A stretch of 64,000 nt of DNA, taken from NCBI RefSeq assembly GCF_042652345.1, contig NZ_JBHSJJ010000006.1:248001-312000 (forward strand). The letters run 5' to 3'. Below, piece after piece: positions 18,149 through 27,600 of the stretch (position 1 is the stretch's first letter; each line of letters starts with the position of its first letter). Source of the stretch: Negadavirga shengliensis. Its GTDB lineage: Bacteria; Bacteroidota; Bacteroidia; Cytophagales; Cyclobacteriaceae. The position numbers and the translations under genes are program-made. Below the pieces are notes generated by a model. The model was not told the DNA's origin. It saw nothing but the letters and a program-made list of their open reading frames with translations, and made no database searches.

Positions 18149-20575
18149 TCAATTCACCTTGAATGTCTCCACAGGATTGGTCATGGCCGCCTTAATGGAC
18201 TGAGAACTTACTGTCAAAGCTGCTACCAAGGCGGCGGATATACCGGCGATTAAAAAGGGCATCCAGGGTACGGGAATGCTGTAAGCAAAGTTTTCCAACC
18301 ATTGGTTCATCCCATACCACGCGATGGGTGTCGCTACTACAAAGCCGATGAGGACCAGTTTTAAAAAATCCTGGGCCAAAAGTGACACCACATTCCAGAT
18401 ACTTGCCCCCATTACCTTACGGATACCGATTTCTTTGATACGCTGTTCTGTGGAATAGGTGGCGAGACCAAACAATCCCAACGCCGATATCAAGATGGCC
18501 AGACCGGCAAAATTGCCGAAAACCGCAGCGATTTTTTGTTCCGCTTCATACTGCTGGTCGAAACGGTCAGCCACGGTATAATAATTAAATGGAAAATCAG
18601 CTTTCATTGCCAGCCATTCCTCTTTCAAAAAGGCGATGGCTTCATCCTTAAAACCCGGATCAATTTTGATGGCCACTTCATTGAACCTGTCATCAGGTAT
18701 CATAAAGACCATGGGGCTGATGGGTTGGTGGAGGGATTCGAAATGAAAATCCTTCGCTACGCCGACCACGTACCCCCGTCTGCCACCATAAAGGAATTGT
18801 TTGTCAATGGCTTCTTGGGGATCTTTCCAGCCTATGGCCCTGACTGCGGATTCGTTGAGGATAAAGGCTTGTGTGGAATCACTCGCCAGTTGATAATCAA
18901 AATCCCTTCCCGCTGCTGTCTGTATGCCAAAGGTTGCCATGAAGGAATGACTCACGTGGATATCTGCTACCCGGATATCAATCGTTGTAAGCGTGCCATT
19001 TACTTCTGCCTGGGTGCCCTGGGAATCAAGCAGTCTTCCCGAAGGGATTCTGCTTCCCAAAGCAAGTTCCTTGATTCCTCTTTGCTTCAGGAGGCGTTCC
19101 CTAAGCATTTCATAATTGTCCGTAAATTCCTTGTACGCCGGGAGTACCACAATCTCATCCTTTTCAAATCCCAGATCCTTGGTTTTCATAAAATCCAGCT
19201 GCCTCAAAACCACCAGCACTGCCACGATCAGGACAATGCTGATGGCGAACTGACTTACCACCAATATGGACCTGAATTTTTCATGGACCGTGCCGATTTT
19301 GTAGGTACCTTTCAGCACGCTCACAGGCTGGAACCCCGATAAAAACAGGGAAGGATAACTGCCGGCGATTAAGCCTACCGTCAGCACCAATATTAGAAAA
19401 CCCACCATGTATTCGGGATGGCTGAAAAAGTTTATGGACAGCTCTTTTCCTGTAAAATTGCTAAAATAAGGCAAGACTATCCACACCATGACCAAGGCGA
19501 GCACCATGGCCAAAATAGACATATAAACCGTCTCTCCCATAAACTGTCTTATCAATAATTGCCGGTCTGCGCCCAGCACTTTCCTCATCCCCACTTCCAT
19601 GGCCCGCTTGGCGGACCGGGCCGTGGCCAGGTTCATGAAATTGATACAGGCAATGAGTAAAATAAATAGGGCAATGGCGCTGTAAATGTAAACATACTCT
19701 ATACTGCTGTTGGGTTCGGCCTCTGAATCAAGGTTGGAATGCAGGTGGATACTCTTTAGGGGCCACAAAAAGAGGGAAGTCCCCAAAGAAGCTTTGGAAC
19801 TTCGGGAATCCGAAGGTAAGTGCCTATCCAAAAAGTCGGGAAACTGTGCTTCTAAATCCTTATAATCCACGCCCTCAGCCAATTTCAGGTAAGTGCCGAA
19901 AGAATTGTTCCCAAAATTTTTCATCATCTCCTCATAGCCTCCGTAAAAATTGATGACAGGCTCCATTGAGGCGAGGAAATCCGCTTTGAAGTGGGAATTG
20001 TCCGGCACATCTTCCATAATACCTCTTACAATCATTTCAAACGAGAAGCTGCCTATCATCAAGGTAAGCGTCTGTCCCATAGGGTCTCCCTCGCCGAAGT
20101 ACTTAGAGGCCATGGTTTCCGAAAGCACCAAGCCGTCCGGAAAGGTCAGCGCCGAGCTTTCATTGCCCTTTTTCAGATTCCAGGAGAAGATTTTGAAAAT
20201 TTCCGGGTCAGCAAAGAAAAACCTGCGTTCCTCAAATATGTTCTCCTCATCCTTTATTACCACTTTGGAATTCAGCAACCTTGCGGCTTCTTCCACCTGT
20301 CCATCAAAATCAGACTTCAATAAAGGACCAAAAGGAGGTGCAGCATGTCCCAGATGAAGGCTGGTTTCTCCGTCCTGATTGTACCAGGCTCTGGACACCC
20401 TGTAAATCCTGTCGCTGTGCTCATGATAAGCATCATAGCTAAGCTCATGTTGCACAAATAAAAATATAAGAATGCTGGAGGCCATTCCAACTGATAAACC
20501 AAAGACATTGATGAGAATAAAAGAAGGATTCTTTCTCAAATTCCTGACAAATATTTTCAGATAGTTCAGAAACAT
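18149..20575 (-). CDS. MacB/FtsX-family ABC transporter permease
   Basis: 808 residues. N-terminal TM helix (FILINVFGLSVGMASSILIF, about 18-38), MacB_PCD periplasmic domain, three TM segments at about 290-460 (IALFILLIACINF; ILAMVLALVMVWIV; FLILVLTVGLIAG), a fourth near 435-455, a second periplasmic domain, and a final three-TM FtsX domain from about 685 to the end with the conserved TEQRIKEIGIRKVMGAS. The double-FtsX layout is characteristic of Bacteroidota MacB-like permeases of unknown cargo, often controlled with sensor kinases. No ATPase gene lies next to it. It follows a paralogue on the same strand with a 63-bp gap, so the two probably form a heteromeric pair. Confidence 0.9.
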   Translation of the reverse strand: MFLNYLKIFVRNLRKNPSFILINVFGLSVGMASSILIFLFVQHELSYDAYHEHSDRIYRVSRAWYNQDGETSLHLGHAAPPFGPLLKSDFDGQVEEAARLLNSKVVIKDEENIFEERRFFFADPEIFKIFSWNLKKGNESSALTFPDGLVLSETMASKYFGEGDPMGQTLTLMIGSFSFEMIVRGIMEDVPDNSHFKADFLASMEPVINFYGGYEEMMKNFGNNSFGTYLKLAEGVDYKDLEAQFPDFLDRHLPSDSRSSKASLGTSLFLWPLKSIHLHSNLDSEAEPNSSIEYVYIYSAIALFILLIACINFMNLATARSAKRAMEVGMRKVLGADRQLLIRQFMGETVYMSILAMVLALVMVWIVLPYFSNFTGKELSINFFSHPEYMVGFLILVLTVGLIAGSYPSLFLSGFQPVSVLKGTYKIGTVHEKFRSILVVSQFAISIVLIVAVLVVLRQLDFMKTKDLGFEKDEIVVLPAYKEFTDNYEMLRERLLKQRGIKELALGSRIPSGRLLDSQGTQAEVNGTLTTIDIRVADIHVSHSFMATFGIQTAAGRDFDYQLASDSTQAFILNESAVRAIGWKDPQEAIDKQFLYGGRRGYVVGVAKDFHFESLHQPISPMVFMIPDDRFNEVAIKIDPGFKDEAIAFLKEEWLAMKADFPFNYYTVADRFDQQYEAEQKIAAVFGNFAGLAILISALGLFGLATYSTEQRIKEIGIRKVMGASIWNVVSLLAQDFLKLVLIGFVVATPIAWYGMNQWLENFAYSIPVPWMPFLIAGISAALVAALTVSSQSIKAAMTNPVETFKVN

Positions 20576-20638
20576 GCTAAAAGGGTTTTAAATGGTTCAT
20601 TTTTTTGTCGTTTCCATTCGGGCTTTAAAAGTCCGTTA

Positions 20639-23038
20639 TTATTCATCTTTTAAAGTCTGGGCAGGGTTCTGCATATTTACTTTTACCGTTCTGTAGCCTA
20701 TGGTGAGAAAGGAAATTACGGCTACTATCACAATGGAAAGGGCATAAACCCAGACAGATACCGGTGTCTTATAAGCAAACCCCTCCGCCCACTCTTTGGA
20801 AAACCAAAACCCGAATGCAATGGCAAAAACGGCGGATATTGCCAGCAACATAAAGAAATCGGAAGAAAGCAATTTGAGCACATCCCTTGCGGTTGCTCCC
20901 AGCACTTTCCGGATACTGATTTCCCGGGTCCTTCTCTGTGCTACATAAGACACCAATCCAAATAAACCCATACAGGCGATTATAATCGCAATACCTGCGA
21001 ACAGACTGAAAATCAAACTTACCCGTTCTTCTGACCTGTACATCTGTCCATACTCCTGATCCACGAATTTGTAATTGAATGGTCTGTCAGGAACAAGCGT
21101 TTTCCAGGTATTTTCGAGACTTGCCAAATGCAGTCCCGGATTTCCTTTCGCGAGTTTTACCAAAAGTAAGTTGGTTTGCGACTCGTCAATGAAAACCACC
21201 AATGGATTCACTTGATGATGTAAGGAGTTAAAATAAAAGTCTGCAACTATACCCTTGATCCGGGCAGCGTTGCCGCCCATATCAATTTTTTTTCCAACAG
21301 CTTCTTCAACTTTCCAACCCAGTTCTCTAACAGCAGCCTCATTGAGGATAATTGGCAATTCAAGTTGCTCTTGGTAAGCGGTTGACCTGTTTATATCCTG
21401 GTCAGAAAAATCATTCCCGGCTATGATTGAGGCACCTATAGTTTTGAAAATGTCTGCATCCACCGCATATCCGGTGATGTTGAATTCTTTGTCATTATCA
21501 AACCCAGCTCTTATGGAATATCCGGCTTTGATGTAAATAGGCATATCTGCTGCAAGCGCAGAGGAAGTAGCTGCTCCCGTCCTTACCATTTCTGTTTTCA
21601 GGCCGGGTATGATTTCATTCATTCTGGCATGTGTATTCAAGGATATGAGGTGTTCACGTTCATATCCAAGATGGATGTTCTGCATATATTCCAGTTGATC
21701 CTTGACGATCATGGTTGCCATTAACAAGCCAATGGAAACGAAAAACTGAAATACAACCAGGGACTTCCTCAACCAGACCCCACCTCCCGGTTTGATTTCC
21801 TTACCCAACGCTTTCAGGGGCTGGACACCGGAAAGTATCAGCGCCGGGTACATACCTGAAAGGACGCTTACCAATAGCAACAAGCCAAACAATCCAAGCA
21901 AACCGGATGGGGAAAGCAGCTGTTGAAGCTGTAAGGGAACTCCTGAAATCTGTTCAAAATTTGATTTTATCAGAAAAAGAACCAACAAACTGAAGAACAA
22001 TGCGCTTCCCGTAAGAATAATAGACTCAGAAATAAATTGCCCAAAAAGCTGCACCCTTTCTGCTCCCAATACTTTCCTCAACCCGACTTCTTTGTTTCTT
22101 TCTGTAGCTTCAGCAGTAGCAAGATTGACGTAATTGATTATACCAATAAATATCAGTAGAAGCGCCACTGTTCCAAAAATATACAGGTATTTGATATCAG
22201 ATCCGGGCTTGACTCCTCTAAGGTCATTTCCGCTTAAGTGAATTTCACAAACGGGCTGTACAAAAACCGCGGACTGAAACCCATAACTTTTCTGGGCTTC
22301 ACCGAGATACTTTTCTATCAATTGCTCAAATCCAGCGTTTAATACAGCCAATTCCGCCCCCTCTTTCAACTTGATATATGAAAAATAATTACTGGGGTTC
22401 CATTCAGGGTTTTTACCGTGAGGGTGGGTTTTAAAAGAAGCCAGAAAATCGAACAAAAGATGACTGTTGGATGGAAAATCCTCCATCACCGCTGTGACAA
22501 CATAGTCTGAAGACTCTACCCGCAGCGTTTTTCCATGAGCCTCAGTGGCACTTCCGAAATAACGCTTTGCGGTGCTTTCCGTCAAGACGATCTGATTGGG
22601 CTCCACCAGTGCAGTTGCGGGATCCCCTGTTATCAATTTGAAATCAAAAACATTGAAAAAATTATGGTCTGCATATGCGAATCTGGATTCTTCAAAACCC
22701 ATATCTTCATTGGCTATGAGCACAGTACTGAAAATACTCAGGTCAAACACCACAGTGGCGGTGGCTATTTCCGGAATTTCATCCAAAGCAGCCGGAACCA
22801 ACGCCGAAGGAGTAGTGCTGATCAGCTCTTCGTCACCATTGACGATGAATTTCTGGTTGACTTTATATATCCTTTCATATCCAACATACATTTTGTCATA
22901 ACTCCATTCATGATAAATATAGAGGGAAATGGCCAAAAAACTAACGATGGCTATGGTCAGCCCAATGATATTGATACCGGCATAGAGCTTCCGCTTCATC
23001 AGGTTTCTGCAGGATACTTTAAAATAGTTTTTCCACAT
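20639..23038 (-). CDS. MacB/FtsX-family ABC transporter permease, paralogue
   Basis: 799 residues with the same architecture as the downstream gene: N-terminal TM (INIIGLTIAIVSFLAISLYI), MacB_PCD domain, central TM group (YIFGTVALLLIFIGIINYVNLATAEATERNKEVGLRKVLGAE begins about residue 283), and C-terminal FtsX repeat with RRTREISIRKVLGAT near residue 700. The two proteins are clearly homologous but differ throughout, so the duplication is old. Transported substrate unknown; MacB-type systems export peptides, lipoproteins or lipids or act as mechanotransmitters. First gene of the pair; its promoter should lie in 23039-23407. Confidence 0.9.
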   Translation of the reverse strand: MWKNYFKVSCRNLMKRKLYAGINIIGLTIAIVSFLAISLYIYHEWSYDKMYVGYERIYKVNQKFIVNGDEELISTTPSALVPAALDEIPEIATATVVFDLSIFSTVLIANEDMGFEESRFAYADHNFFNVFDFKLITGDPATALVEPNQIVLTESTAKRYFGSATEAHGKTLRVESSDYVVTAVMEDFPSNSHLLFDFLASFKTHPHGKNPEWNPSNYFSYIKLKEGAELAVLNAGFEQLIEKYLGEAQKSYGFQSAVFVQPVCEIHLSGNDLRGVKPGSDIKYLYIFGTVALLLIFIGIINYVNLATAEATERNKEVGLRKVLGAERVQLFGQFISESIILTGSALFFSLLVLFLIKSNFEQISGVPLQLQQLLSPSGLLGLFGLLLLVSVLSGMYPALILSGVQPLKALGKEIKPGGGVWLRKSLVVFQFFVSIGLLMATMIVKDQLEYMQNIHLGYEREHLISLNTHARMNEIIPGLKTEMVRTGAATSSALAADMPIYIKAGYSIRAGFDNDKEFNITGYAVDADIFKTIGASIIAGNDFSDQDINRSTAYQEQLELPIILNEAAVRELGWKVEEAVGKKIDMGGNAARIKGIVADFYFNSLHHQVNPLVVFIDESQTNLLLVKLAKGNPGLHLASLENTWKTLVPDRPFNYKFVDQEYGQMYRSEERVSLIFSLFAGIAIIIACMGLFGLVSYVAQRRTREISIRKVLGATARDVLKLLSSDFFMLLAISAVFAIAFGFWFSKEWAEGFAYKTPVSVWVYALSIVIVAVISFLTIGYRTVKVNMQNPAQTLKDE

Positions 23039-23407
23039 GATTAGGGACTTGGGGGTGGGTATTTGATATCAAAACTGCATGTCTTCTTCAATTTGGTTCT
23101 ACTTCCGTGCCATTTGAAAAATAGCTGTTTATTATCCGTGAGAAGGTTTTTTGTCGGTGATATCTGAAGTTTCCCGGACAGTTTTGCCCGCATGCGGTCA
23201 AAAAACATTAGTTGTACTGGGTTTGGACTTGAAAAACGGACATAGGAAGAATCGCGGATTTTCGCCGGTTCCACTCACGGAAATTCGCGACTGGCGATTC
23301 TTCGCTACCCCATAATCAGCTCATATGCGCTGCAAACAGCGTTTTTTGGAGATGGCATGTTCCTCGCAAAGGGCGAAACATGTTTAACCAAAAAAAATTC
23401 TGATAAA
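23039..23407. other. Divergent intergenic region with long inverted repeat
   Basis: No gene is supported. GAAGAATCGC (23246-23255) is repeated inverted as GCGATTCTTC (23294-23303), with further partial pairing inside (GCGGATTTTCGCC against GGAAATTCGCG). It may be an operator, attenuator-like hairpin or the relic of a repeat element between the permease and OsmC promoters. Confidence 0.45.
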
Positions 23408-24127
23408 ATGAAAAAATTACTGAAATCCGGTTTCGTACAAAAGGCTTTTACCGCCATCTTATTGCTCACCGCAGCTGCTCATCTGAGCATGGGGCCCGCA
23501 AAGACCCGTCCCGATGAGGAACGGGGCCACAGGAAGACGGAGGTGGAAAAAGGTTCCAGGAAAAAAGCGAAAAGCAAGCCCGGCCATGTCAATGGTTTTA
23601 GCCTGGATGAAATTGTCGGCACGGTCAACGCCATTCAGGCCAATCCTGCGATTGCCCAATTTGAATTCAGGGTAAGCAACAAATGGATCAAAGGAGGTCA
23701 TAACCGGAGCTGGATCCAGGGTTTTTACGGAGGAGGACAGGAAGATAACTCCCGGAAGAAACCTTTTGTCTATGACAACAGCGAGCCGCCCATACTGCTT
23801 GGAGCCAATGAAGGTGCAAATCCCGTGGAGTATATCCTGCATGGCCTTGCGGGATGTATGACAACCACCATGGTCTTGCATGCGGCCGCCAACGGTATAA
23901 ACATCGACAGTGTTGAGTCAAAACTGGAAGGAGACCTGGATGTGCAGGGCTTTTTGGGGCTGAATGATCAGGTCAGAAATGGCTATCAGCAGATCAGGGT
24001 TACTTTCACTGTAGAGGGAGATTTGACCCAGGAGGAAAAAATGAAGCTGGAATCTTTTGTACAAAAGTCGCCTGTTTTTGATATCGTCACCAATAAGGTG
24101 CCGGTTCAGGTAGCGCTTCAATTTTGA
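23408..24127 (+). CDS. OsmC-like protein with N-terminal signal or membrane segment
   Basis: 239 residues from ATG 23408 (MKKLLKSGF); the ORF extends 17 codons further but the start chosen gives a typical basic-hydrophobic N-terminus. Hydrophobic stretch AFTAILLLTAAAHLSMG (about 14-30), then a highly charged linker (to about residue 65), then an OsmC/Ohr domain. The first active-site Cys is present in HGLAGCMTTTMV; the position of the second redox Cys reads KSPVFDIV, with Ser. OsmC proteins normally act in the cytoplasm as thiol peroxidases, so a signal sequence on one is unusual. The Ser-for-Cys variant is common in one OsmC subgroup and may not be a peroxidase. Whether it is exported or membrane-anchored is undecided. 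Confidence 0.8.
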   Translation: MKKLLKSGFVQKAFTAILLLTAAAHLSMGPAKTRPDEERGHRKTEVEKGSRKKAKSKPGHVNGFSLDEIVGTVNAIQANPAIAQFEFRVSNKWIKGGHNRSWIQGFYGGGQEDNSRKKPFVYDNSEPPILLGANEGANPVEYILHGLAGCMTTTMVLHAAANGINIDSVESKLEGDLDVQGFLGLNDQVRNGYQQIRVTFTVEGDLTQEEKMKLESFVQKSPVFDIVTNKVPVQVALQF

Positions 24128-24133
24128 TGGGAT

Positions 24134-24222
24134 TAAAGCTCCCATAAACCGGCAACACGCTGAGGGATTAAAGTTATCTTAAATCCCGAAGGCAGCCTTC
24201 AACGGGTTTGGTGGGAGCTTTA
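24134..24222. repeat. Nested inverted repeats between osmC-like gene and tRNA-Gly
   Basis: Perfect 11-bp arms TAAAGCTCCCA (24134-24144) and TGGGAGCTTTA (24212-24222) enclose a second hairpin GGGATT/AATCCC (24164-24187) and a third GAAGG-CAG-CCTTC (24188-24200). It could act as a transcription barrier between convergent units or be a decayed repeat element. Confidence 0.5.
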
Positions 24223-24240
24223 TACATTCTAAAAAAAGAG

Positions 24241-24313
<73 letters not shown>

Positions 24314-24681
24314 TTTCATCCTTTTCAAATATAGTAAACAGTTAAGGTTATTTCCTAGGTTTTTTTTGGTGATTTTTTGTGGACATATCGTGATTCCGGG
24401 AATATGTATGTCAAGGCGAAGAAAGGAGGGAAATGACTTTTGCTCCCCCTTCAACCAAACCGACAAGTGACATATGATGACCTTCTGAAAGAGATGTCGA
24501 TTCATTAGGTTTAAAAAATCTCAAAGCCTGTCAGGGAAGGTGTGCGGTTGATTAGATGGACGGATGCTTATAAATAGGGGTGTGTATAAAAGGAAATATC
24601 AACATTAATTATAATTTTTTGTATATTTATAAATAAACATTGATATATTATGACTTTATAAAATCACCAAAGCCTATTATT
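24314..24681. other. Intergenic region upstream of gltB
   Basis: No gene is supported. The last 120 bp are very AT-rich and should contain the gltBD promoter; an in-frame ATG at 24640 is ignored because the GltB propeptide starts normally at 24682. Confidence 0.5.
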
Positions 24682-27600
24682 ATGAAATTTTCGGAGGCTA
24701 AAAAAACCAAATCCTTATATATACCTTCTTTAGAACATGATTCCTGCGGCATTGGGTTTGTGGCGGATATCAAGGGTAGGAAGTCCCATCAAATCATTGA
24801 AGATGCCCTGACCATGCTTGTCAATATGGAGCACAGAGGCGGTTGTGGCTGTGAGCCTGATACCGGTGACGGTGCAGGCGTACTTATCCAGGTTCCCCAT
24901 GATCTTTATGCAGAAGAATGTAAAAAATTAGGTTTTCAGTTGCCCCCTTTCGGTGAGTATGCCGTGGGGATGATTTTTTTTCCTTCCGACCATGGCAGGA
25001 GGGAAGAATGCCGGGATTTGTTCAATGATTGTATTAAGGATTTCGGTTTTGAGCTACTGGGATATCGAAAGGTGCCTACTGACAACAAAGGTATTGGACT
25101 GACGGCCCTGTCAGTAGAACCCAAAGTAGAACAGGTGTTTATCAAGCAAAAAGAATTTAAGGATTCGGAACATCTGGAGAGACGGCTTTTCGTTTTAAGA
25201 AATTTTGCCACCCACCATATCAGAAAGTGTGTTCCCGGAACCGATGAAAGCTTCTATATGCCCACCCTGTCTCATAAGATCGTGGTGTACAAAGGGCAGA
25301 TGAGAACCACTCAGGTACGGCCTTATTATGCGGATTTGCAGGACGAGCGAACGGTTTCTGCGGTGGCTTTGATACACTCCCGATTCTCTACCAATACATT
25401 TCCAAGTTGGAAGTTAGCCCAGCCCTTCCGGTTTATTGCCCATAATGGCGAAATCAATACCATACGGGGCAATGTAAACTGGATGAAATCCAAAGAAGTT
25501 TTGTTGGAATCCAGCCTGTTTACCGCAGAAGAACTGGAACTTTTACTGCCTATCTGTGATGCTACCCATTCAGATTCGGCAAATCTGGACAACATCGTGG
25601 AACTGCTTACCCTGGGCGGGCGGTCACTTCCCCATGTGATGATGATGCTTATTCCTGAAACATGGCAGGACAATGAAACGATGGAAGAACATAAAAAAGC
25701 GTTTTATGAATACCATGCTTCTCTGATGGAGCCATGGGATGGGCCTGCGTCCATCTGCTTTACGGACGGGAAGGTTGTAGGTGCCACCCTTGACAGAAAT
25801 GGTCTGAGGCCTTCCCGCTATTGTCTCACCGACGATGATAAACTGATTATGGCTTCTGAGGCAGGCGCGTTACCGGTAGATCCATCAAAGGTGGTATTGA
25901 AAGGGCGTCTGAAGCCGGGAAGAATGTTTGTAGTTGATCTGGAAAAAGGAAGAATCATCAGTGATGAAGAACTTAAGCAAGAGATTTGCAGCCGACAGCC
26001 ATATAGGGAGTGGCTGAACAGGCACAAGCACAGTATAAGTGCGTTTCCAGCTAAGAATGCGCGGGTTTACCCGGAAGAAGAAAAGTCCTTGTTGAAAAAG
26101 CAACTGTCCTTTGGTTATACGACCGAGGATCTAAGGGTCGTCTTGGGTCCTATGTCGGACATAGCCAAAGAACCTATTGGCTCTATGGGAGCGGATACAC
26201 CCCTGGCAGTTCTTTCCCATCAAAGCCAGCACCTCTCTTGTTATTTCAAACAGATGTTTGCCCAGGTCAGCAATCCGCCCATCGATCCCATTAGGGAAAG
26301 GTTGGTGATGTCTTTGTTTACCAACATCGGGCGTTTTTATAATATTTTAGATGAGAAACCGGAATTCTGCAGCCATATCCACCTCCCCCATCCGGTGTTG
26401 ACCAATGAAGACCTGGAAAAGCTCAGAAATATTAAGCACTCAAATTTTAAATCCAGAAATATACATGCCACTTTTAATCCTGACGGGCAAGCCGGAAGAC
26501 TTGAAGAAGCCATTGACAAGATCTGCCTCAAAGCAGAAAAAGCGGTCAGGGAGGGATTTAATATTTTGATCATTTCCCACCGAAAAGTTCACGAACATAG
26601 AGCAGCCATACCCTCTTTGCTGGCCACCGGCGCGATACACCATCATCTGATTCAAAAAAATTTAAGGGCACAGACCGGGATAGTCGTCGAAGCTGGAGAT
26701 GTGATTGAAACCCATCATTTTGCCACTTTGATCGGTTACGGCGCGAGTGCCATCAACCCCTACCTTGCCTTTGAAACCATCTCATCCATCAGCCAACAGA
26801 AAAACATATACAACAGCACAGAGGAAAATGAGGCGATGGCCAATTACATCCATGCCATTGGCTATGGGCTGCTAAAGGTATTTTCGAAAATGGGGATATC
26901 CACCCTACAGTCTTACCATGGGTCACAGATTTTTGAGGCTTTGGGAATCGGAGAGAAGGTGATTGACAAATGTTTTGAAGGCACGGTTTCAAGAATCGGC
27001 GGGTTGTCATTTGACGGGCTTGCCAGAGAGGCCTTGGTCAAGCATAGGCTTGCTTACCCTGAGAAGCCACGGCCCAAAACCAGACTTCAGGAAGGGGGGT
27101 TCTATCAATGGAAACGAAGGGGCGAGTACCATCTGTTCAACCCTGATACCGTGCATTTACTTCAGCAGTCCACCAAAACCAATAATTATAATCTATATAA
27201 GGACTATGCTAAGCTGATCAATGAGCAGTCCAAAAGAGCCTGTACATTGCGGGGGATGTTTGAATTCCGTAAGACGCGAAAGCCTATCCCTTTGGAGGAA
27301 GTTGAGCCGAGAGAGCATATTTTTAAGCGGTTTGCCACCGGCGCCATGTCATTTGGATCCATTTCTTATGAGGCGCACGCCACGCTGGCTGTAGCCATGA
27401 ACCGCATTGGGGGAAAAAGCAACAGCGGCGAAGGCGGTGAGGATGAAGCGAGGTTTGAAAGAAAGCCCAATGGAGACTGGGAAAACTCTGCTATCAAGCA
27501 GGTGGCTTCGGGCAGGTTCGGCGTGACCAGTCACTATCTAACCAACGCGGTGGAATTACAGATAAAAATGGCCCAGGGTGCGAAACCCGGTGAAGGAGGG

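Noticed and set aside
18536..19342. Plus-strand ORF of 268 codons opposite the permease gene
   Set aside because: Antisense to a well-supported MacB-like permease and with no recognisable domain.
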